A stretch of 64,000 nt of DNA, taken from Arthrobacter sp. PvP023. GTDB lineage: Bacteria; Actinomycetota; Actinomycetes; Actinomycetales; Micrococcaceae. The position numbers and the translations under genes were made by a program. Of this stretch, positions 26,737 through 35,444 are shown piece by piece. The notes below the pieces were generated by a model, which worked only from the letters and a program-made list of their open reading frames with translations, was not told the DNA's origin and made no database searches. Within the stretch, counting starts at the first letter, position 1. Each line of letters starts with the position of its first letter. The stretch lies in assembly GCF_017832975.1 (NCBI RefSeq), contig NZ_JAFIBI010000001.1, positions 4,092,001-4,156,000 of the forward strand, in the 5' to 3' direction.

Positions 26737-27750
26737 TTAGCCGTAAAGGGCAGGCTTGGCGTTCAGCTTCACGGCCACCTTCTCGCCGTTCTTCTGAGCT
26801 TCCACGCCGGCTTCGCAGCATGCCGCAGTGGCGTAGCCGTCCCAAGCGGTGGGGCCTCCGATTTCGCCGCGGAGTGCCGCGTCCACCCAGGACTGGATCT
26901 CGACGTCGTACGCCGCACCGAAGCGCTCTTCGAAACCGGGAGTGACATGGCCGCCCCAGCGGCCGGCGCTGCGGGTGTACGGTCCCTTGTCGCCGCCAAT
27001 GTTGACGATGCCGTCTTCGAACGCGGCCTGCGTGGCCACTTCGTAGCCGAACTTCGCGTTGACGTAGATTTCGACGTCGGCGAGCACGCCTGACTCGGTT
27101 TCCACCAGGACGTGCTGGGGATCGTGCTGGCCGGCCGGGGCGTTCTTCGTGGCCTTGCCAAGACGGACCTGGACGCTGGTGATTTCCTCGCCGGTGAAGA
27201 ACCGGATGGCGTCGAACTCGTGCACCACAGAATCGTTGATGAGCATCTCGTTGGTGAAGCCCGGCGGCGTGGTGGGGTTGCGGTGCTGGTGGTGCAGCAT
27301 CAGCAGTTCACCCAGCTCGTGGTCCCGGATGACCTGTCCCAGGGCAGCGTATTCGGCGTCGAAGCGGCGCATGAAGCCCACCTGGATGCGCTTGTGGCCC
27401 AGCTCCTCCTCGGCCTGGACGATCTTCCATGCTGATTCGGCGTCCGGGGTGAGCGGCTTCTCGCAGAGGATCGGGATGTCCTTGGCAAGGGCCTTCAGCA
27501 GGATGTCCTCGTGCAGGAAGCCCGGCGTGGCGATCAGGACGGCGTTGACGTCCCCGTTGTTCAGCGCCTCTTCGGCATCGGCCAGGGCCACTGCGCCCGG
27601 GATGCCTTCGATGGCTGCCTGTGCACGGGCAAGGTCGACGTCGACGACGGCGGCGACTTCAGCGCCGTGGATGCGCTTGCTGAGGCGCTGGATGTGGTCC
27701 GCGCCCATGCGGCCGGCGCCGATGACGGCGACGCGAAGGGTTTCAGTCAT
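26737..27750 (-). CDS. iolG: Inositol 2-dehydrogenase
   Basis: 337 residues. N-terminal Rossmann fold (VAVIGAGRMGADH), then LCEKPLT, VGFMRRFDAEY, a catalytic-site segment VVHEFDAIRF, and AAYDVEIQSW plus GPTAWDGYA near the end. These follow Bacillus IolG closely. The enzyme oxidises myo-inositol to scyllo-inosose with NAD, the first step of the pathway. Of the three Gfo/Idh/MocA genes in this region, this is the best IolG match and the one within the main operon. Confidence 0.92.
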   Translation of the reverse strand: MTETLRVAVIGAGRMGADHIQRLSKRIHGAEVAAVVDVDLARAQAAIEGIPGAVALADAEEALNNGDVNAVLIATPGFLHEDILLKALAKDIPILCEKPLTPDAESAWKIVQAEEELGHKRIQVGFMRRFDAEYAALGQVIRDHELGELLMLHHQHRNPTTPPGFTNEMLINDSVVHEFDAIRFFTGEEITSVQVRLGKATKNAPAGQHDPQHVLVETESGVLADVEIYVNAKFGYEVATQAAFEDGIVNIGGDKGPYTRSAGRWGGHVTPGFEERFGAAYDVEIQSWVDAALRGEIGGPTAWDGYATAACCEAGVEAQKNGEKVAVKLNAKPALYG

Positions 27751-27786
27751 TGTTCTTTCCTTACGTTTCGGGTGCCTGGGCGGCTG

Positions 27787-28698
27787 TTAGTTGACTGCCG
27801 TGCGGGAACCGCAGGACAGCAGGTAGTTGCGTGTGCGTTTGGCGATCGGCATGGGGACGTCGAAGGCCACCGGGTACATATCCTGCTCCACGATGCCGAA
27901 GATGGGGCGGTTCAGCGCTTCCACCGCTTCGATGACGGCGCGCAGGTCCGGCAGTCCGTTCGGCGGCTCGGTCATGACGCCGGCAAGGTTGGCTGCGGCC
28001 CAGGTCATGTTTTCCTCGTTGACTTGCCTGAGGATGTCCGGGTTGATCTGCTTCAGGTGCAGGTACCCGATGCGGTCCGGGTAGTTCTTGATGAGCTCAA
28101 GGCTGGATGCTCCGCAGTATTCGGCGTGGCCGGTGTCCAGGCACAGGTTCAGGTACTTGGAGTCCGTGGCAGCCAGGAGGGTTTCGATGTCCTCCTGGGC
28201 TCCGACGTGGGAATCCGCGTGGGAGTGGAACTGCTGCTTCAGCCCGAAGTCCTCCAGCAGGGTCTTGCCCAGCCGGTTGTGGCCGGCGAACAGATCGCTC
28301 CAGGCCTTCTCGGTCAGCTGGCCGCTTTCCACTGCCTCGCCGGTGACGTCGTCGCGCCACATGGCCGGGATGACCACGATGTGCTCGCCGCCCATGGCCG
28401 CCGTCAGCTCGGCGACCCTGCGTGCCGGCTCCCAGGCAGCCTCCCACTGGTCCAGTCCGCGGTGGAACGCGGTGAAAACCGTTCCGGCCGTGACCTTCAG
28501 GTCGCGCTGCTTGAGCTCGTCGGCCAGCCGGGCGGGATCGTTCGGCAGGTAGCCGTAGGGCCCGAGTTCTATCCACTTGTACCCGGACTCGGCCACCTCG
28601 TCGAGGAACCGCTCCCACGGGGTCTGCTTGGGGTCATCCGCGAACCAGACGCCCCAGGAGTCCGGTGCGGTGCCGATGATCAGTTTGTTCTCAGTCAT
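27787..28698 (-). CDS. iolE: Inosose dehydratase-like TIM-barrel protein
   Basis: 303 residues of the xylose-isomerase-like TIM barrel superfamily, beginning with IIGTAPDSWGVWF and with metal-site segments GLKQQFHSHADSHVG and CLDTGHAEYCG. In this operon it should remove water from scyllo-inosose to give the trihydroxycyclohexanedione. Of two close ATGs, 28698 has AAGGA 6 nt upstream, while that at 28704 directly abuts it. The assignment rests on fold plus operon position. Confidence 0.82.
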   Translation of the reverse strand: MTENKLIIGTAPDSWGVWFADDPKQTPWERFLDEVAESGYKWIELGPYGYLPNDPARLADELKQRDLKVTAGTVFTAFHRGLDQWEAAWEPARRVAELTAAMGGEHIVVIPAMWRDDVTGEAVESGQLTEKAWSDLFAGHNRLGKTLLEDFGLKQQFHSHADSHVGAQEDIETLLAATDSKYLNLCLDTGHAEYCGASSLELIKNYPDRIGYLHLKQINPDILRQVNEENMTWAAANLAGVMTEPPNGLPDLRAVIEAVEALNRPIFGIVEQDMYPVAFDVPMPIAKRTRNYLLSCGSRTAVN

Positions 28699-28730
28699 TG
28701 CCATTCCTTCTCATCCGTTGCTCCACAGGT

Positions 28731-28754
28731 GCCGTTTTGGACGCTCAAAACGGC
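28731..28754. promoter_or_regulatory. Intra-operon hairpin between iolE and mmsA
   Basis: GCCGTTTTG (28731-28739) pairs with CAAAACGGC (28746-28754) around a 6-nt loop, with partial extension outside. There is no T-run, so it is more likely an mRNA processing or stability element than a terminator. Confidence 0.4.
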
Positions 28755-28789
28755 GGTTGCGGAGCAGTCGATGGTGGGTAGTCGGGTCG

Positions 28790-30304
28790 CTAGTTGGACG
28801 GGAAGTTGTACGAGGCACCCGAGGCGTGGGTGGGCTCGGGCCAGCGTGAGGTAACTACTTTGCCACGGGTGTAGAAGGAGACGCCTTCCGGGCCGTAGAT
28901 GTGCTTGTCGCCGAACAAGGAGGCCTTCCAGCCGCCGAAGGAGTGGTAGGCAACCGGAACCGGAAGGGGCACGTTGATGCCGATCATGCCCACGGTCACG
29001 GAGCGCTGGAACTTGCGGGCGTTGGCGCCGGAGGAGGTGAAGATCGCGGTGCCGTTGCCGTAGGGGTTGGCGTTGATCAGGTTGATGCCGGCGTCGAGGT
29101 CCTCGACCCGGACGACGACGAGGACGGGTCCGAAGATTTCCTCGGTGTAGGCGGTCATTTCGGTCTGGACGTGGTCCAGGACGGTGGGGCCCACCCAGAA
29201 GCCTTCTTCGTGGCCCGGGACCACGAGGTCACGGCCGTCCACCACCATCGCGGCGCCGGCTGCTTCGGCTTCGGTGACGATCTTTACGATGCGTTCCTTG
29301 GAAGCCGGAGTGATGACCGGGCCCATTTCGGCGTCGGGCGCGGTGCCGTTGTTGACCTTGACGGCGAGGGCGCGCTCTTCGACCTTCTTGACCAGCAGTT
29401 CGGCGGCGTCGCCGACGGCGACGGCGACGGAGATGGCCATGCAGCGTTCCCCGGCGGAGCCGAAGGCGGCGGCGGCGAGGTGGTCGGCGGCGTTGTCCAG
29501 GTCGGCGTCGGGCATCACGATGGCGTGGTTCTTTGCGCCGCCCAGGGCCTGGACGCGCTTGCCGTGCTTGGTGGCGGTCTCGTGGACGTACTGGGCGATC
29601 GGGGTGGAGCCGACGAAGGAGATGCCGTCCACGTCCGGGTGGGTCAGGAGGCCTTCGACGGTCTCCTTGTCGCCGTGCAGGACCTGGAACACGCCGTCGG
29701 GCAGGCCCGCGTCCTTCCACAGCTTGGCCAGCAGCATCGAGGCGGAGGGATCACGTTCGGAGGGCTTGAGGATGAAGGCGTTGCCGGTGGCGATCGCCAT
29801 CGGTGCCATCCACAGCGGCACCATGACGGGGAAGTTGAACGGGGTGATGCCGGCGACGACGCCGAGGGGCTCGCGGAAGGAGAAGACGTCGATGCCGGTG
29901 GAGACCTGGTCCGAGTAGTCGCCCTTGAGCAGCTGCGGGATGCCGCAGGCGAACTCGATGACCTCCAGGCCGCGGCCGATCTCGCCCTTGGCGTCGGACA
30001 GGACCTTGCCGTGCTCTGCGGTGATCAGTTCGGCGAGGTCGTCCACGTGGGCGCCGACGAGTTCGCGGAATTTGAACAGCACCGCGGTGCGCTTGGCCAG
30101 GGAGATGTCGCCCCAGCTGTCGGCGGCTTTGCGGGCGGCGGCAACGGTGACGTCCAGGTCCGCCCGGTTGGCCAGCCGCAGCTCTGCGGTGACCGCGCCG
30201 GTGGCGGGGTTGTAGACGGGCTGGGTGCGGTCGCCCTCGCCTGCAGTTTCGGCGCCGTTGATGAAGTGGTGGATGGTCTTGGTGGTGGTGAGGGTGCTCA
30301 TCAT
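28790..30304 (-). CDS. mmsA: Methylmalonate-semialdehyde dehydrogenase (CoA-acylating)
   Basis: 504 residues of the aldehyde dehydrogenase superfamily, also called IolA. Typical MmsA segments are GVVAGITPFNFPVMVPLWM and GAKNHAIVMPDAD, with the nucleophile cysteine in GSAGERCMAI. It converts malonate semialdehyde to acetyl-CoA and CO2, the last step of inositol breakdown. Two adjacent ATGs (30304 and 30301) follow AAGGA, and either could be used. It lies between iolD and the iolE-like gene. Confidence 0.92.
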   Translation of the reverse strand: MMSTLTTTKTIHHFINGAETAGEGDRTQPVYNPATGAVTAELRLANRADLDVTVAAARKAADSWGDISLAKRTAVLFKFRELVGAHVDDLAELITAEHGKVLSDAKGEIGRGLEVIEFACGIPQLLKGDYSDQVSTGIDVFSFREPLGVVAGITPFNFPVMVPLWMAPMAIATGNAFILKPSERDPSASMLLAKLWKDAGLPDGVFQVLHGDKETVEGLLTHPDVDGISFVGSTPIAQYVHETATKHGKRVQALGGAKNHAIVMPDADLDNAADHLAAAAFGSAGERCMAISVAVAVGDAAELLVKKVEERALAVKVNNGTAPDAEMGPVITPASKERIVKIVTEAEAAGAAMVVDGRDLVVPGHEEGFWVGPTVLDHVQTEMTAYTEEIFGPVLVVVRVEDLDAGINLINANPYGNGTAIFTSSGANARKFQRSVTVGMIGINVPLPVPVAYHSFGGWKASLFGDKHIYGPEGVSFYTRGKVVTSRWPEPTHASGASYNFPSN

Positions 30305-30348
30305 AATGTCCTTGGGGGTTGGGATGCCGGGTGGCCCAGGGGCCGGGG

Positions 30349-32316
30349 TCAGCCGAGCAGCTTGCGCTGGTGGCTCTTGTGGTCGATGTAGGTCTGGAAG
30401 GCCTGTTTGGTGGAGTCGAGCTCGGAGACCTGGGAGACCGGGACGTCCCACCAGGACTCGGAGCTCGGCGCGTCCAGCAGGGGGTCGGATTCGACGTGGA
30501 TCAGGATGGGTCCGCCGCGCTCGGGGGCGGCTTTGGCGTCGCGGATGGCCTGCTCGAGTTCGGCGATGACCTTCTCCCCCGGTTCGATCCGGATCACCTT
30601 CACGCCGAGGCTTTCAGCGTTCAGGGCCAGGTCCACCGGAAGGGTTTCGCCTTCGTCGAAGCTGTGCTGCTCCTCGTCCAGGGCGCGGTACTGCGTGCCG
30701 AAGCGCTGCGAGCCGAGCGATTCGGAGAGCGAGCCGATGGAGGCGTAGCCGTGGTTCTGGATCAGGACCACGATCAGTTTGATGCGTTCGGCGACGGCGG
30801 TGACCAGTTCAGTGTGCATCATCAGGTAGGAGCCGTCCCCCACCATGACCACGACGTCCCGCTGGGTGCCGCCGGCAGCGGCTTCCGCCAGGGCCGCGCG
30901 CTTGACGCCGAGCCCGCCGGGGATTTCGTAGCCCATGCAGGAGTAGGCGTATTCGACGTGGTAGCCGAACGGGTCGCGGACGCGCCACATTTTGTGCAGG
31001 TCACCGGGCAGGGACCCGGCGGCGCAGATGACGACGTCCTGGGCGTTCATGGCCCGGGACGTGGCGCCGATGATTTCGTTCTGGGCCGGCAGCGGGGTGA
31101 AGCGGGTGTCGAACGCTTCGTCCACGGTGGCATCCCAGCGCTTCTTCTCGGCCGCGACCTGCTGTTCCAGGTCCGCGCCCACGCGGTAGCCGCCAAGGGC
31201 CTGGTTGAGCTTGACCAGGACTTTGCGGGCGTCGGCCACGATCGGCAGCGTGGTGCCGTGCTTGTACGCGTCGATGGCGGCGACGTTGATGTTGATGAAC
31301 TTCACGTCCGGGTTCTGGAACGCGGTCCGCGAGGCGGTGGTGAAATCCTCGTATCGGGTGCCGATGCCGATGATCAGGTCCGCTTCGGCTGCGATGGCGT
31401 TGGCCGCCGTCGTGCCGGTGGAACCGATCGCGCCGAGGGAGAACTTGTGGTCCCAGGGCAGGACCCCGACGCCGGCCTGGGTGTTGCCCACCGGGATGCC
31501 GGTGAGTTCCACGAACCTGGCGAGCTCGTCGTTGGCGAAGGCGTAGAGGACGCCGCCGCCGGCGATGATCAGCGGGCGTTTCGCGGCGCGGATGGTTTCG
31601 GCGGCACGGCGGATGTCCTCGTCGTCCGCGTCCGGGCGGCGGATCCGCCACTCCCGTTCGGCCAGGAACTCCTCGGGCACGTCGAAAGCTTCGGCCTGGA
31701 CGTCCTGCGGCAGGGAGATGGTGACGGCGCCGGTTTCGGCCGGATCCGTCAGCACGCGCAGTCCGTGGTGGAACGCGGAGAACAGCTGCTCGGGCCGGGA
31801 AACGCGGTCGAAAAACTTGGACAGCGGCCGGAACGCGTCGTTGACCGTGATGTCGTAGGCGTACGGCTGCTCGAGCTGTTGCAGCACCGGGTCAGCGGCC
31901 CGGGTGGCGAAGGTGTCGCTGGGCAGCAGCAGAACCGGCAAACGGTTCGTCGTCGCCAAGGCGGCACCGGTCAGCAGGTTCGAAGAACCCGGCCCGATCG
32001 AGGTGCTGACGGCGAAGGTCTGCCGGCGGCGGGTGTGGCGTGCGTACCCTACGGCCTGGTGGGACTGTGCCTGCTCGTTGCGGCCCGGGTAGTACGGCAT
32101 GATCGCCGGATCCAGCTGCTGGTACTGCTTGAGCGCCTGGCCCACACCGGCAACGTTGCCGTGCCCGAAGATGCCGAACGTGCCGGGGATCAGGCGTTCG
32201 CGGTAGTCCAGTCCGCCGACGGAATCAACGGTGTACTGCTTGGAAAGGTATTCGACGACGGCCTGGGCGACCGTCATGCGGCGGGTTCCGGCTGCGTTGC
32301 CAGTTCTGATCCCCAT
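30349..32316 (-). CDS. iolD: 3D-(3,5/4)-trihydroxycyclohexane-1,2-dione acylhydrolase (TPP-dependent)
   Basis: 655 residues. The three-domain thiamine-diphosphate fold is clear: PYR domain with the conserved Glu in YYPGRNEQAQSHQ, central domain, and PP domain with the TPP motif beginning VGDGSYLMMHTE and ending VVLIQNHG. IolD opens the ring to 5-deoxy-glucuronate. The ATG at 32316 is chosen for GGAG 8 nt upstream, although the frame stays open far upstream through the aldolase gene. It starts 5 nt after the stop of that gene. Confidence 0.95.
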   Translation of the reverse strand: MGIRTGNAAGTRRMTVAQAVVEYLSKQYTVDSVGGLDYRERLIPGTFGIFGHGNVAGVGQALKQYQQLDPAIMPYYPGRNEQAQSHQAVGYARHTRRRQTFAVSTSIGPGSSNLLTGAALATTNRLPVLLLPSDTFATRAADPVLQQLEQPYAYDITVNDAFRPLSKFFDRVSRPEQLFSAFHHGLRVLTDPAETGAVTISLPQDVQAEAFDVPEEFLAEREWRIRRPDADDEDIRRAAETIRAAKRPLIIAGGGVLYAFANDELARFVELTGIPVGNTQAGVGVLPWDHKFSLGAIGSTGTTAANAIAAEADLIIGIGTRYEDFTTASRTAFQNPDVKFININVAAIDAYKHGTTLPIVADARKVLVKLNQALGGYRVGADLEQQVAAEKKRWDATVDEAFDTRFTPLPAQNEIIGATSRAMNAQDVVICAAGSLPGDLHKMWRVRDPFGYHVEYAYSCMGYEIPGGLGVKRAALAEAAAGGTQRDVVVMVGDGSYLMMHTELVTAVAERIKLIVVLIQNHGYASIGSLSESLGSQRFGTQYRALDEEQHSFDEGETLPVDLALNAESLGVKVIRIEPGEKVIAELEQAIRDAKAAPERGGPILIHVESDPLLDAPSSESWWDVPVSQVSELDSTKQAFQTYIDHKSHQRKLLG

Positions 32317-32321
32317 GGGAA

Positions 32322-33293
32322 TTACTCCGTTACTTCTGCGGTGTGGGCTGATGCGGTGTGGTGAAGGAGGGAGGCTGCGGTGGCCACTGCGCCGGCTACG
32401 TCGCCGTCCTTCGGGTACAGGAGGGTCCGGCCGACGGTGAGGCCCTGCACGCCGGGAAGGGCCAGGGCGGCTTCCCAACTGGCAAACACTTCGTCCTGGG
32501 TACCTTCCGGGTCTCCGCCCAGCAGCACCGTGGGCATGGTGGTGGCGGCCATGACGCGTTCCATCTCTGCCACCACGGGCAGCTTCATCCAGGTGTAGGC
32601 GCTGGTGGAGCCAAGGCCCTCGGCAATAGCCACGGACTTGATGACCGCGTCGGTGGACAGATCGTTGCGGACCCTGCCGTTGTGCCACGCGGACAGGAAC
32701 GGCTCCACCATGGCGATCAGTTTGCGTTCGGCCAGCGAATCGATGGCCCTGGCCGTCGCTTCCAGCAGGGACACCGTGTCCGGGTCGCCCAGGCAGATAC
32801 GGGTGAGCATCTTGCCGCCGTCGGCCCCCAATGCCTCCAGCGCAGCGGCGGTGTGGCCGGTGAAGCGGTCGTCAAATTCGTTGACCAGGCCCGTGAGCCC
32901 GCCGCGGTTCATGGATCCGAACACCAGTTTGCCGTCGAGCGCGCCCAGCAGCAGGAGATCATCCATGATGTCCGGGGAAGCGAGTATGCCGTCCACGTCC
33001 GGGTTCGCCAGGGCGATCTGCAGCCGGTCCAGCAACTGCCGGCGGTCGGCCATGGCCACCGGGTCGTTGCCCACCGCGAGGGCGCCGCGGGCCGGGTGGT
33101 CAGCTGCCACGATGAAGTTCTGCCGGCCGTACTTGAGGCCGGGGTGCCGGCGCCGTGCCTTCGCGGCGCGGGCAACAGCGTCCGGGTCCTCCAGGCGGAT
33201 GGTACTCAGGTGGGCGTAACGGCGGGGATCATCGTCCACACCCGCAGCGGCCGGGACGGTATCCGGAGTGGTCCGGGAAGCGTTGAGGGTCAC
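32322..33293 (-). CDS. Cgl0159-type (beta/alpha)8 aldolase-like protein
   Basis: 323 residues, predicted TIM barrel of the class I aldolase superfamily (NFIVAADHPARGALA, then GKLVFGSMNRGGLTG, then TWMKLPVV with a candidate Schiff-base lysine). It resembles the protein encoded just after iolC in C. glutamicum. A role as the 2-deoxy-5-keto-gluconate-6-phosphate aldolase fits the gap in this pathway, since no other IolJ candidate is seen, but this is inference. The GTG start overlaps the iolC stop as GTGA. Confidence 0.8.
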   Translation of the reverse strand: MTLNASRTTPDTVPAAAGVDDDPRRYAHLSTIRLEDPDAVARAAKARRRHPGLKYGRQNFIVAADHPARGALAVGNDPVAMADRRQLLDRLQIALANPDVDGILASPDIMDDLLLLGALDGKLVFGSMNRGGLTGLVNEFDDRFTGHTAAALEALGADGGKMLTRICLGDPDTVSLLEATARAIDSLAERKLIAMVEPFLSAWHNGRVRNDLSTDAVIKSVAIAEGLGSTSAYTWMKLPVVAEMERVMAATTMPTVLLGGDPEGTQDEVFASWEAALALPGVQGLTVGRTLLYPKDGDVAGAVATAASLLHHTASAHTAEVTE

Positions 33294-34291
33294 AGTGCTG
33301 CTCCTTCGGTGGCAAACTGCCCGGGAACCAGGCGGCCGCGCTCGGCCAGCAGCGAGGTGACCTCGTCCGGCGTCGGCATGGCGTCGGCACAGGACAGGCG
33401 GGACGCGACGATCGCGCCGGCGGCATTCGCGTAATCGAGGACCTCGGCGAGGCTCCAGCCGGAGAGCAGTCCGTGGCAGAAAGCTCCGCCGAAGGAGTCC
33501 CCGGCGCCCAGGCCGTTGACGGTCTCCACCGGAACGGGGGCCGACACCACACGCTCGGTGCGGGTCTTGGCCATCACGCCTTCAGGGCCGAGCTTGACGA
33601 CGGCGATTTCGACGCCAGCGGCCAGGAGCCGGTCTGCCTGCTCGTCAGGGGTCCCCTCGCCCACGGCTACGGCGCATTCCTTGTCGTTGCCGATGGCAAC
33701 TGTGACATGCGGCAGGATCTTGGCCACCTGGGCCCGGGCTTCCTCCTCCGAGGCCCAGAACATGGGGCGGTAGTCGAGGTCAAGGATGGTGTACTGGCCT
33801 TCCTTGAGCCCTTCGCGCGGGCGGGCTTCGTGGGCCTTGATGTGCGCTTCACGGCTGGGTTCCTGGCACAGTCCGGTGACCGTGGACCAGAAGATCCGTG
33901 CGTCCCGGATGGCGTCAAGGTCCAGTTCGTCCGCTTTGATCTGCAGGTCCGGGGCCGTGGGGAAACGTCCGTAGAAGTACAGCGGGAAATCCTCCGGCGG
34001 CTTGATCGCGCAGAACGTGACCGCGGTGGGCCATTCCTTCACCGGCGTCACGAAGGTGTCGTCCACGTTGAACTTGCGGAGTTCGCGGTGCAGGTATTTC
34101 CCGAAGGCGTCGTCGCCGGTGCGGGTGATCACTCCGGTCCGGCGGCCATGCCGGGCGGCAGCAACAGCGACGTTGGACGGTGATCCACCGAGGTACTTTC
34201 CGAAGGACGTGACGTCCTCCAGATCCACCCCGATGTCGTTCGGGTAGATATCAACGCTGATGCGCCCGATCGTGAGCAGTTCGTGGGTCAC
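33290..34291 (-). CDS. iolC: 5-dehydro-2-deoxygluconokinase
   Basis: 333 residues of the PfkB sugar-kinase family. The N-terminal GGSPSNVAVAAARHG and the C-terminal NGLGAGDSFGGAF motif are clear, the latter placing the catalytic base at Asp265. IolC phosphorylates 2-deoxy-5-keto-gluconate. Start is a GTG at 34291; the nearest purine-rich stretch (AAAGG) is 12 nt upstream, so initiation may be weak. It is the first gene of the main leftward iol operon. Confidence 0.93.
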   Translation of the reverse strand: MTHELLTIGRISVDIYPNDIGVDLEDVTSFGKYLGGSPSNVAVAAARHGRRTGVITRTGDDAFGKYLHRELRKFNVDDTFVTPVKEWPTAVTFCAIKPPEDFPLYFYGRFPTAPDLQIKADELDLDAIRDARIFWSTVTGLCQEPSREAHIKAHEARPREGLKEGQYTILDLDYRPMFWASEEEARAQVAKILPHVTVAIGNDKECAVAVGEGTPDEQADRLLAAGVEIAVVKLGPEGVMAKTRTERVVSAPVPVETVNGLGAGDSFGGAFCHGLLSGWSLAEVLDYANAAGAIVASRLSCADAMPTPDEVTSLLAERGRLVPGQFATEGAAL

Positions 34292-34363
34292 GGTAATCGC
34301 GGACCTTTCTGGTTTGAACTCTGTACCTCTGAACAGATAGAGCTCCGGTTCCTGGCGACCCCC

Positions 34364-34377
34364 GTGAGCGGGGCCAC
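34364..34377. promoter_or_regulatory. Weak CRP/GlxR-like site before iolC
   Basis: GTGA-GCGGGG-CCAC differs from the two-half-site consensus at one base. It lies between iolC and its IolR-like pair, comparable to the arrangement before the ABC operon. Confidence 0.25.
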
Positions 34378-34402
34378 AACCACTACTTTGCCCTAGAATT
34401 AT

Positions 34403-34428
34403 TGTCCTGTCAAAGGTTTGTACTGACA
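34403..34428. promoter_or_regulatory. IolR-like operator pair before iolC
   Basis: TGTCCTGTCA (34403-34412) and TGTACTGACA (34419-34428) are each 9/10 matches to the regulon motif, with centres 16 nt apart. They show that iolC has its own promoter rather than being read through from the tautomerase gene. Confidence 0.6.
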
Positions 34429-34497
34429 TATTTACAACTTGGCATAGCCGGGTAAATTGGCCGGCCTGGACCTCACAATGCGCGCCCAACCCGGAGA

Positions 34498-34902
34498 CTA
34501 TTTGCGCGGGACCGCCAACTCCCCGGTGACGTACTGCGCCCGCCCGAAACCGAACGACCAGTCGCCGGCGGCATTCTCCACATAGCCGATGAACACATCC
34601 CCACCAGCCACCCCCAGCTCCGCCAGCCTGGCCGCGATCGCGGCGAAAAGGGATTGCTTGGCTTCCTGGCTGCGCCCACCCTGGGTAAAGATTTGGATCA
34701 TCACCACATCCGGCGTCCGCTCAAAGCCCAACCCCGCGTCCTGGGCGAAGATCTGCCCGCAGGGATGTTCGGTGAGGATGTGGAAGTAGTCACGCTCCGG
34801 AATCCCGTACTCAGCCAGGATCGCATCATGGATCCCCCGACTGAGCCGGCGCAGATCCTCGGGGCTGCGACCCTCATTGACGTCAATTCGCACCAGCGGC
34901 AC
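34498..34902 (-). CDS. Tautomerase-family protein (4-oxalocrotonate tautomerase fold)
   Basis: 134 residues from a GTG at 34902, with GAAGGAG 5 nt upstream. This start places proline directly after the initiator Met (M-PLVRIDVNEG), as the family needs for its N-terminal catalytic proline; an upstream in-frame ATG at 34950 would bury it. The protein also has an internal FFHILTEHP-like segment (DYFHILTEHPCGQI). It catalyses keto-enol type proton transfer. An intact TGTCCTGACA lies just upstream, which puts it in the inositol regulon. Confidence 0.82.
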   Translation of the reverse strand: MPLVRIDVNEGRSPEDLRRLSRGIHDAILAEYGIPERDYFHILTEHPCGQIFAQDAGLGFERTPDVVMIQIFTQGGRSQEAKQSLFAAIAARLAELGVAGGDVFIGYVENAAGDWSFGFGRAQYVTGELAVPRK

Positions 34903-34921
34903 TTTGGCTCCTTCGGTAGTT

Positions 34922-34931
34922 TGTCCTGACA
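34922..34931. promoter_or_regulatory. IolR-like operator before the tautomerase gene
   Basis: An intact TGTCCTGACA, identical to the copy upstream of the ABC operon, lies 20 nt before the tautomerase start. Confidence 0.55.
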
Positions 34932-35011
34932 TACTAACAAATCGAAGCATCGTTGAACAACACGGGCCCGGAGGAGCCCTTGCTGGCAGTCCATCGCGGG
35001 AGTAGCATTAA

Positions 35012-35027
35012 ACAACCGAAAGGTTGA
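35012..35027. promoter_or_regulatory. Probable ArsR autoregulatory operator
   Basis: CAACC-GAAA-GGTTG (35013-35026) is a compact inverted repeat about 55 nt before the ArsR start, the form commonly found upstream of ArsR/SRPBCC pairs. Confidence 0.5.
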
Positions 35028-35081
35028 TAAACGAATTAATTGATTACCTGGCGAATGACTGAACGGGGTGATGGGCAGGCT

Positions 35082-35444
35082 ATGGACACCGGCGACGACG
35101 AGCTGCTCGACGCGGCCTTTATGGCCCTCGCCGACCCGGTCCGCCGCCGCATCATCGCCCGGCTCAGCCGGGGCCCGGCAACCGTAAACGAACTGGCGGA
35201 ACCCTTCGCGATCACCAAACAGGCGGTCTCGAAGCACATCCAGGTCCTCGAGCAGGCGCGGCTCGTCACCCGCACGCGTGACGCCCAGCGCCGGCCTGTC
35301 CACCTGAACCCTGCACGGCTGGAGGCACTCACCGCGTGGATCGACCAGTACCGGCTGGTCCGCGAGAGGCAGTTCCGCAGCCTTGACGCCGTGCTCCAAT
35401 CAAACGCCGCCTCACGCGGCGCAGAGGCAAAGGACCCATCATGA
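35082..35444 (+). CDS. ArsR-family HTH regulator
   Basis: About 120 residues. The winged helix is clear (FMALADPVRRRIIARLSRG, then AITKQAVSKHIQVLEQARLV). No metal-binding cysteines are present, so it belongs to the ArsR group paired with SRPBCC proteins. The start is uncertain: the ATG at 35082 fits family length, but in-frame starts at 35055 and 35040 exist and none has a strong ribosome site. It overlaps the next gene as ATGA. Confidence 0.83.
   Translation: MDTGDDELLDAAFMALADPVRRRIIARLSRGPATVNELAEPFAITKQAVSKHIQVLEQARLVTRTRDAQRRPVHLNPARLEALTAWIDQYRLVRERQFRSLDAVLQSNAASRGAEAKDPS

Noticed and set aside
30319..32364. 681-codon open frame opposite iolD
   Set aside because: Antisense to an unmistakable TPP enzyme; no recognisable motif of its own.
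32317..32688. Upstream in-frame extension of iolD
   Set aside because: It overlaps the aldolase gene in another frame, is Arg-rich, and lacks a ribosome site; the ATG at 32316 has one.
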